This document shows, piece by piece, positions 58,275 through 64,000 of a stretch of DNA of 64,000 bases. Each line of letters starts with the position of its first letter. Positions within the stretch are counted from its first letter, which is position 1. The notes under the pieces were generated by a model that ran no database searches, was not told the DNA's origin, and was given only the letters and a program-made list of their open reading frames with translations. Source of the DNA: Treponema sp. (GTDB lineage: Bacteria > Spirochaetota > Spirochaetia > Treponematales > Treponemataceae); NCBI GenBank assembly GCA_017525605.1, contig JAFXSM010000024.1:1-64000 (forward strand), written 5' to 3'. The translations under genes were made by a program, and so were the position numbers.

Positions 58275-59504
58275 ATGAAAGTTTGGATAAAATATTTGAT
58301 TGGTATCGCGCTCGGCTTTGCCGCATATTTCATTCTTCCGCTGAATGTTCCGTTCGTGAACTATTTCATGACATCGTTCTCGGAATTTGCGGTGCGTTTC
58401 GGCAGGTATGCGCTTGCCCCGCTTCTCGTGTTCAGTTCTTCGTATGCGTTCTTCCGACTGAGGTCTTCAAAGACGCTCCTGAAAACGTTCTCATGGACGC
58501 TCGGACTGTTGTTCGCGTTCACTTTCCTTCTTCTTGCGCTCGGAGTTGCCTCGGCTTTGATAATAAAGCTTCCGAGAATCCCGATTACCGGCGAGAAGAT
58601 AACGGAATTGCCTTCGATTTCGATAAGGGAGCTTCTGATGCAGGTTTTCCCGTTCTCCGGGTTCGAGTCAGTCCGTGACGGTGTTTATCTTCTGCCTGTG
58701 TTTGTTTTCTCCGCGTTCGCAGGCATCGGATGCGCTGCAGAAAGGGATGTCGCGCGTCCTGTCGTGTCGTTCATCGAGTCGGCTTCGAAAATCTGCTATG
58801 CGATTCTGAGTTTTGTTGTCGAGTGGGTTTCTGTCGGAATGATTGCGATTGCGTGCAACTGGCTCATTTCGAACAGGACATTTTTCGAGTCGAAGATTTT
58901 CATTCCTTTGACGACTGTCATCGTAATCGATTTGATTATCTTTGCGGTCATTCTTTGCCCGCTTCTCATACGCATCATCTGCAAGGACCCGCGTCCGTTC
59001 CATGTCTTGTACGCAAGCATCACCCCGATGCTCGCCGCGTTCTTCTCCGGCGACACGAATTTCGCGCTGCAGGTGAACATGCGCCACGGACGAGAGAGCC
59101 TCGGAATCCGCGACGAGACGAACAGCTTCACTTTCCCGTTCTTCGCTATTTTCAGCAGGGGCGGAACCGCGCTTGTGATTTCGATTTGCTTCGTGACGAT
59201 TCTGCGCTCTTATTCGAACCTGGGAATAAAGGCGGACGACGTGATTTGGCTTTTCACGACGGCGTTCTTCATCTCGTTCATGCTCTGCGCCCTGCCGTCC
59301 GGCGGCACGTTCGTCGCGCTCACGCTTTTGTGTACGATGTACGGACGCGGTGTTTCAGCCGGATATCTTCTCGTGAAGAGCGCGGCCCCGATGATTTGCT
59401 CGCTCGCCGCAGTGTTCGACGTAATCAGCGCAATCTACGCGAGCTACATAACTGCCGTGAAGACGAAGACAATCGACCACACGGACATCAAGCATTACAT
59501 CTAA
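58275..59504 (+). CDS. Dicarboxylate/amino acid:cation symporter
   Basis: A 409-residue membrane protein of the DAACS (GltP/DctA) family. Eight helices and re-entrant loops are seen. TNFALQVNMRHGRESLGIRDETNSFTFPF is the NMDGT-like region, altered from the usual form. ALPSGGTFVALTLLCTMYGRG and LLVKSAAPMICSLAAVFDVISAIYAS match the substrate/ion sites (usual PGGxL and D-x3-T/N). It imports acidic amino acids or dicarboxylates with Na+ or H+. The ion-site changes make the exact substrate uncertain. Confidence 0.85.
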   Translation: MKVWIKYLIGIALGFAAYFILPLNVPFVNYFMTSFSEFAVRFGRYALAPLLVFSSSYAFFRLRSSKTLLKTFSWTLGLLFAFTFLLLALGVASALIIKLPRIPITGEKITELPSISIRELLMQVFPFSGFESVRDGVYLLPVFVFSAFAGIGCAAERDVARPVVSFIESASKICYAILSFVVEWVSVGMIAIACNWLISNRTFFESKIFIPLTTVIVIDLIIFAVILCPLLIRIICKDPRPFHVLYASITPMLAAFFSGDTNFALQVNMRHGRESLGIRDETNSFTFPFFAIFSRGGTALVISICFVTILRSYSNLGIKADDVIWLFTTAFFISFMLCALPSGGTFVALTLLCTMYGRGVSAGYLLVKSAAPMICSLAAVFDVISAIYASYITAVKTKTIDHTDIKHYI

Positions 59505-59506
59505 GT

Positions 59507-60295
59507 TTACATGAATACAATCTGGTAATCGTCGAATTCGCTTCCGAGGTAGCCTTCGAGTGCTTTCGAGGCGTATATCTTGCCTTCCGAATCGATGATT
59601 ATCATTTTCACTTCCATTTTGCGGAGTTTCTCGCAGATTTCGGCGATTTTTTCTTCCGGCGTGCTGTCCCTTCTTGAAGTCGCATCTGATTCGGCGGAAT
59701 TGTTCAGGAAATCGAATATGTATGAGCTGTATGCGTCCGCGAAAATCGTGTCGGTGCTGATGATTGTCACCGACGGGTATTTCTTGAGCTTCGACGCGTC
59801 CTCATTGAATTCCGCTTTCGTCATCACTGAAATGTCGCTCAAGCCCGTGAGGACTGCGATTGAGATTCCGCTCGGGTTCGCTGGGTTTTTGAGCCCGATT
59901 TTCCACGGCGACTTGTCTTGCTTTGTTCCTGCAACGTAAACTTTGCCGTCCAGGTTCACCATCATCCTTCTGACGTGCGACTTCCGCGTAATCGTCTTTA
60001 TCGCTTCGATTGCGCAGCCCTTTATCGCGCTGTATTTTTTCATCTCGTTGTTCAGCTGGAAGAACCGTTTTGCGTTCTCGTATTCTTTTGTTTCCGCGGA
60101 ATCAAAGTCGCGCTCGATTTCGTTCAGCTTGTCGAAGATTTTTGCATAGAGTTTTTCAGTTCCGTTCTCGTAGAGGTTGACCGTGCATATCGTTCCGAAA
60201 ACTTCTTTTGATTCAGGCTCAAGCTGTTTTTTATCGCATGAAACTAAAAGCAGGACTGTCAGCGCAAGTAATGCCGTCACTTTTTTTCTGTTCAT
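59507..60295 (-). CDS. ApbE-like lipoprotein, shortened
   Basis: A 262-residue lipoprotein (lipobox LLLVSC, Cys20). FGTICTVNLYENGTEKLYAKIFDKLNEIERDFDS matches the N-terminus of FAD:protein FMN transferase (ApbE). MMVNLDGKVYVAGTKQDKSPWKIGLKNP matches its VDLGGDxxVxG...PWxVGIxxP core, and FADAYSSYIFDFL its ADALATALF helix. The S-x-GAFDxT segment between them is missing, and family length (about 330) is not reached. Catalysis is doubtful. AAGGAGAGC lies before the start. It is convergent with the symporter gene. Confidence 0.78.
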   Translation of the reverse strand: MNRKKVTALLALTVLLLVSCDKKQLEPESKEVFGTICTVNLYENGTEKLYAKIFDKLNEIERDFDSAETKEYENAKRFFQLNNEMKKYSAIKGCAIEAIKTITRKSHVRRMMVNLDGKVYVAGTKQDKSPWKIGLKNPANPSGISIAVLTGLSDISVMTKAEFNEDASKLKKYPSVTIISTDTIFADAYSSYIFDFLNNSAESDATSRRDSTPEEKIAEICEKLRKMEVKMIIIDSEGKIYASKALEGYLGSEFDDYQIVFM

Positions 60296-60399
60296 AATGC
60301 TCTCCTTATGTTAAATTGTTGAATTGGTGAATGTTAAAGTTGAAATTCCCTTATTAAAATACAATCATTTTATCATGGAAGTCGGTTCGTGTATAATTC

Positions 60400-63366
60400 A
60401 TGTATATGGATAATGATTTGAAAGACAAGACACTTTTTATTCTTGACAGCTACGGACTGATTTACAGGGAATATTTTGCGTTTGCGAAAAGACCTCTGAC
60501 AAATAAAAATGGGGAGAACATTTCCGCCGTTCACGGTTTTTTCAACAACCTTGCTTCTACCCTCAAAAACTTCAAGCCCGACATGATGGTTGTCGCGCTC
60601 GACTCCAAGACACCGACGTTCCGCCACGAGAAATATGCGGATTACAAGGCGAACCGCGCTGCGACTCCCGATGATTTGAAATCGCAGTTTCCGTGGATTG
60701 AGGAGATTCTTTCCTCGCTCAAGATGAAGGCGATTCGCGCTGACGGATTCGAGGCTGACGACGTTATTGCGACCCTTGCGAAAAAAGCTTCTGCCGACGG
60801 AATGAAAGTTTTCGTTTTGTCGGGCGACAAGGACCTTCTGCAGCTTGTTGACGACAACGTGAAAATCCTTCGCCCTGGAAAAAAAGACAAGACGAAGATG
60901 TGGGAAGAAGTCGATTCGGCCGGCGTTTTGGAAGAGTGGGGCGTTCCTCCTGAAAAAATCTGCGACGTTCTGAGCCTTACGGGTGACACTGCCGACAATG
61001 TTCCTGGAGTGCGGGGCGTTGGCGACAAGACTGCCGTGAAATTCATCAGCCAGTACGGTTCCGTGGAGGGATTGTACGAGCACGCGGACGAGATTAAGGG
61101 CGCAATCGGCGAGAAAGTCCGCGCGGACAAAGACAACGCGTTTTTTTCGAAAGAGCTGATTTCGCTCCGTTACGATGCGCCGCTTTGCGATTCAGAAAAA
61201 TCTGACAAAATCGATTACGGCGAATTCCTGGTTTCGTCTCTCGATTTCAAGGCTGCGTCGGATTCGCTCAAGGCTTTTTCTCTTCCGAAAGCCGCGTCCG
61301 CATTCGCTTCTCTTGCTGACGGCGTTCTTGCGCTTGAGGAAGTTGAGAGCGTCCAGAAAAATGCGGGCGAATACAAAGCCGTCACAAATCTTTCAGAACT
61401 CGCGGCGTTCATCGATTCCGCGATAAAAAACGGTAAAGTCGCTTTCGACACAGAGACAGATTCTCTTAACACGCGGAATGCTGTGATTCTCGGCTTCTCG
61501 CTCTGCACCGAAAAAGGCAAGGGCATTTACGTTCCGCTTGTTCCGTGCGAGGGCGTTGAAAATCCTGTTTCCAAAAAAGACGCGTTCGATTTGCTCCGTA
61601 AACTTTTCGCTTCCGGCATGACGATTGCGATGCACAACGCAAAGTTCGATTTGGAAGTGCTTTATTCGAACTGCTTCTGCTCTGATGTGAATGCCGAAAT
61701 AGAAAAATCTGTTCAGAAGAAAAAGGCGGAGGCAAAGTCTAAGAAAAAAAATGACGACGAGTTTGATTTGTTCGCTGAATTTGAGGAAGAAGAGTCGGAT
61801 TCTGAGAATGATTCGGAAAACGAAAAAAATTCTTCTTGTGAAAATCCTGCAAAAATCAACTACGGAAATTTCGATTCGTTCTTTTCGTCCGGCGCGAAGA
61901 TTTTCGACACGATGATTGCTTCTTGGGTTTTGGAGCCTGACAAGTCCGAGAAAAATGCGTTCTCGCTCGAATTCCTTTCTGAGAAAATCCTGAAATTGCG
62001 CGGTGTCGAATTCGACGAAATCGTGGAGAAGGGAAAGACGTTCGCGGACGTTCCGATTGACGTTGCTTCTTCGTACAGCAGCGAGGATGCCGATTTCACG
62101 CTCCAGCTTTTCGAAAAGCTTTCCGCAATGCTCGAAAAAGAAAAGCTCACGGGCGTTTTCGACACGGAGATGAAAGTTCTTCCTGTGCTTGCGAAAATGG
62201 AAATCGAGGGAATCCACATCTCTTCCGACGTTCTGAAAAATTATGGCGTGGAGCTTTCGCGGTCGATAGAAGATTTGCAGGAAGAGATTTATGCAGCGGC
62301 GGGTCATCCGTTCAACATTTCTTCCACAAGGCAGCTTGGCGCGGTTTTGTTCGAGGAGATGAATTTGAAGGGCAGCAAAAAGACGAAATCTGGCTCTTAT
62401 TCGACCGACGAGGAATCGCTGAAGTCTCTTTCTGACAATGCGTTCGTGGGAAAAATCCTTGATTACCGCGGAAAGACGAAATTGCTTTCGACTTACGTTG
62501 ATGCTCTTCCGCTGCTTGCCGACGAGAACGGGCGCGTCCACACGAGTTTCGTGCAGACCGGTACCGCTACAGGCAGGCTTTCAAGCCGCGAGCCGAATCT
62601 GCAGAACATTCCGGTGCGCGAGGAATCTGGCAGAAGAATCAGGAGCGCGTTCACCGCAATGCCTGGAAAAGTCCTGATTAGTGCGGACTACGCGCAGATT
62701 GAGCTTGTCGTCCTTGCGCATTTGAGCGGCGACGAGAATCTTTGCAAAGCGTTCAATGACGGAGTTGACGTTCATAAATCAACGGCCTCGCTCATCTACG
62801 GCGTTCCGATGGAAGAAGTGACGGCGGAAGAGAGAAGGAGCGCGAAGACGTTCAATTTCGGAATCATTTACGGAATGAGTGCGTTCAGGCTTGCGAACGA
62901 CCTGAAAATCGGCTTCCGCGAGGCAAATGATTTTATCGACTCGTATTTCCAGATTTACTCCGGAGTGAAAGAATTTTTCGAAAAGACCGTGAAGGACGCT
63001 GAGAACACGGGCTTCACGACGACGATATCGGGCCGTAGGCGCGAAATCAAGAATATCTCGGCTTCGAACGCGAAAATCCGAGAGGCGGCTGTCAGGATGG
63101 CAAAGAATTCGCCGATTCAGGGAAGCGCGGCTGACATCGTGAAAAAGGCGATGCTCGACGTTGACAGCGCGTTGCGCGAGAATCCGACCGGCGCAAAGCT
63201 TTTGCTTCAGGTGCATGACGAGCTGATTTTTGAGTGCGACGATGACGAGAAAGCAATCTCGGACACGATTGCGCTTGTGACCGACAAGATGGAGCACGCG
63301 TTCTCGCTCCGTGTTCCGCTCCGTGTTTCTGTTGAATGCGGCAAGAATTGGGGAGAATTCCACTAA
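60400..63366 (+). CDS. polA: DNA polymerase I
   Basis: A 988-residue three-domain enzyme. Residues 1-265 are the 5'-3' exonuclease (LFILDSYGLIYREYFAF; GDTADNVPGVRGVGDKTA). The 3'-5' exonuclease keeps VAFDTETDS, HNAKFDLEVL and YSSEDADF, so proofreading is probably active. It is interrupted at about 430-485 by an acidic/lysine-rich insert (EFEEEESDSENDSENEKN). The polymerase domain has motif A SADYAQIELVVLAHLS, motif B RRSAKTFNFGIIYGMS and motif C QVHDELIFE. Motif A has Val where most have Arg. ATG 60406 is an alternative start. Confidence 0.96.
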   Translation: MYMDNDLKDKTLFILDSYGLIYREYFAFAKRPLTNKNGENISAVHGFFNNLASTLKNFKPDMMVVALDSKTPTFRHEKYADYKANRAATPDDLKSQFPWIEEILSSLKMKAIRADGFEADDVIATLAKKASADGMKVFVLSGDKDLLQLVDDNVKILRPGKKDKTKMWEEVDSAGVLEEWGVPPEKICDVLSLTGDTADNVPGVRGVGDKTAVKFISQYGSVEGLYEHADEIKGAIGEKVRADKDNAFFSKELISLRYDAPLCDSEKSDKIDYGEFLVSSLDFKAASDSLKAFSLPKAASAFASLADGVLALEEVESVQKNAGEYKAVTNLSELAAFIDSAIKNGKVAFDTETDSLNTRNAVILGFSLCTEKGKGIYVPLVPCEGVENPVSKKDAFDLLRKLFASGMTIAMHNAKFDLEVLYSNCFCSDVNAEIEKSVQKKKAEAKSKKKNDDEFDLFAEFEEEESDSENDSENEKNSSCENPAKINYGNFDSFFSSGAKIFDTMIASWVLEPDKSEKNAFSLEFLSEKILKLRGVEFDEIVEKGKTFADVPIDVASSYSSEDADFTLQLFEKLSAMLEKEKLTGVFDTEMKVLPVLAKMEIEGIHISSDVLKNYGVELSRSIEDLQEEIYAAAGHPFNISSTRQLGAVLFEEMNLKGSKKTKSGSYSTDEESLKSLSDNAFVGKILDYRGKTKLLSTYVDALPLLADENGRVHTSFVQTGTATGRLSSREPNLQNIPVREESGRRIRSAFTAMPGKVLISADYAQIELVVLAHLSGDENLCKAFNDGVDVHKSTASLIYGVPMEEVTAEERRSAKTFNFGIIYGMSAFRLANDLKIGFREANDFIDSYFQIYSGVKEFFEKTVKDAENTGFTTTISGRRREIKNISASNAKIREAAVRMAKNSPIQGSAADIVKKAMLDVDSALRENPTGAKLLLQVHDELIFECDDDEKAISDTIALVTDKMEHAFSLRVPLRVSVECGKNWGEFH

Positions 63367-63367
63367 A

Positions 63368-63988
63368 ATGGTACTTTGCGTTACAGGCTGCATGGCGGCT
63401 GGAAAAAATGCCGCCTCCGATATCCTCGAAAAGCACGGCTTTGTAGCAATCGATGCTGACAAAGTCGTGCATGAGATTCTTCGCGGAAAGACGTTTCAGG
63501 AAAAAGTCATTTTCACTTTCGCACCGTTCGCCGAAAAAAGCGGAATCGTTCTTCGGAACTGCGACGGGACACTTAACAGGCGCAATCTTGGGAAGCTGAT
63601 TTTTGCCGACAAGAAACTTCTTGAGATTCAGGAGTCGATTGTTTTCCCTGAAGTTGACAGAAAAATCGAAGAGTTCATCGAAAGCGGCATGAAAAGCGGA
63701 AAGGATGTCGTGGTGAATGCCACCGTGCTTTATAAAATTCCGTCCGTGAAGAAATGCGATGCTGTCATTTTCGTTGACGCTCCGGTTCTGACCAGGCTTT
63801 TCCGTGCCAGAAAACGCGACGGAATGAAAACGGTGCAGATTCTCCAGCGGTTTTGGTCGCAGAAAAATCTCTTCTCTAAATATAAAAAATCAAATGCCGA
63901 TACATTTAAAGTCAATAACACGGGCGATTTAACTGCGCTTGAGGAAAAATTGATGAAAAAAATCGGGGAATTGAAAAACGAAAAATAA
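63368..63988 (+). CDS. coaE: Dephospho-CoA kinase
   Basis: A 206-residue kinase that phosphorylates dephospho-CoA in the last step of CoA synthesis. P-loop VTGCMAAGKNAASDIL at residues 5-20, IDADKVVHEIL (Asp of the DAD motif region), VNATVLYKIPSVKKCDAVIFVDAP and a typical C-terminal NTGDLTALEEKL. The frame is open from 63311, but ATG 63368, one base after the polA stop, gives the family N-terminus; GGGGAG lies upstream inside polA. Co-transcription with polA is evident. The last 12 bases of the window follow its stop. Confidence 0.93.
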   Translation: MVLCVTGCMAAGKNAASDILEKHGFVAIDADKVVHEILRGKTFQEKVIFTFAPFAEKSGIVLRNCDGTLNRRNLGKLIFADKKLLEIQESIVFPEVDRKIEEFIESGMKSGKDVVVNATVLYKIPSVKKCDAVIFVDAPVLTRLFRARKRDGMKTVQILQRFWSQKNLFSKYKKSNADTFKVNNTGDLTALEEKLMKKIGELKNEK

Positions 63989-64000
63989 AAAAGCGGATTT

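Overview
The window looks like chromosome of a spirochaete, most probably a host-associated Treponema (oral, gut or rumen type). The base composition is moderate and there are many short secreted and lipobox proteins. A COG2984/4120/1101-type (TrpXYZ-like) ABC operon, an XPB-like DEVH helicase with a helicase-associated partner, and a PolA whose motif A reads DYAQIELVV also fit. The genus is an inference from protein style. There is no rRNA or tRNA in the window to settle it.

Layout. 1-4.7 kb: split threonine/serine exporter, a secreted lipase-like lipoprotein under an HTH gene, and two toxin-antitoxin loci (an orphan HigA with a toxin stub, and MazF with its antitoxin). 4.8-10 kb: MATE exporter, Cache/HD-GYP phosphodiesterase and ilvC. 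10-15.5 kb: accessory stretch with a SocA/Panacea-like gene pair, many copies of an intergenic hairpin repeat, a candidate 22-residue membrane peptide, a frameshifted beta-propeller gene, and an AAA-ATPase/PD-(D/E)XK gene abutting a truncated acetyltransferase. 15.6-21.6 kb: small enzymes, acetyltransferases and the redox repressor Rex. 21.8-30.3 kb: DUF2207-type membrane protein, serC-serA behind two good Rex boxes, the ABC operon and a methyltransferase. 30.3-41.8 kb: XPB helicase pair, a 1743-residue DUF4132 protein with a small companion, and a DUF3791-DUF3990-DUF3791 module. 41.9-56.7 kb: defence-like island. 56.7-64 kb: MgtC-type protein, a dicarboxylate-type symporter, an ApbE-like lipoprotein, polA and coaE.

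The most interesting system is the minus-strand operon 52.9 to 41.9 kb: SF1 helicase, unknown protein with an HDRYW motif, coiled-coil protein, protein kinase, TerY-like VWA protein and PP2C phosphatase. This is the kinase/VWA/phosphatase triad known from TerY-P loci joined to nucleic-acid machinery. In this sequence both the kinase and the phosphatase carry a one-base deletion in a homopolymer, and the helicase 5' end has a run of eight G/C. The operon is therefore decayed, phase-variable, or affected by assembly errors. Directly upstream lies a second likely defence unit, an HTH protein with an OLD/TOPRIM ATPase behind 10-bp iterons, followed by a microbial-type poly(ADP-ribose) glycohydrolase.

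A second highlight is a 100-bp intergenic element present in two full copies (6314-6413 and 21662-21765). Its core is identical in both, while its stems differ by compensatory changes, the mark of a selected DNA or RNA structure.
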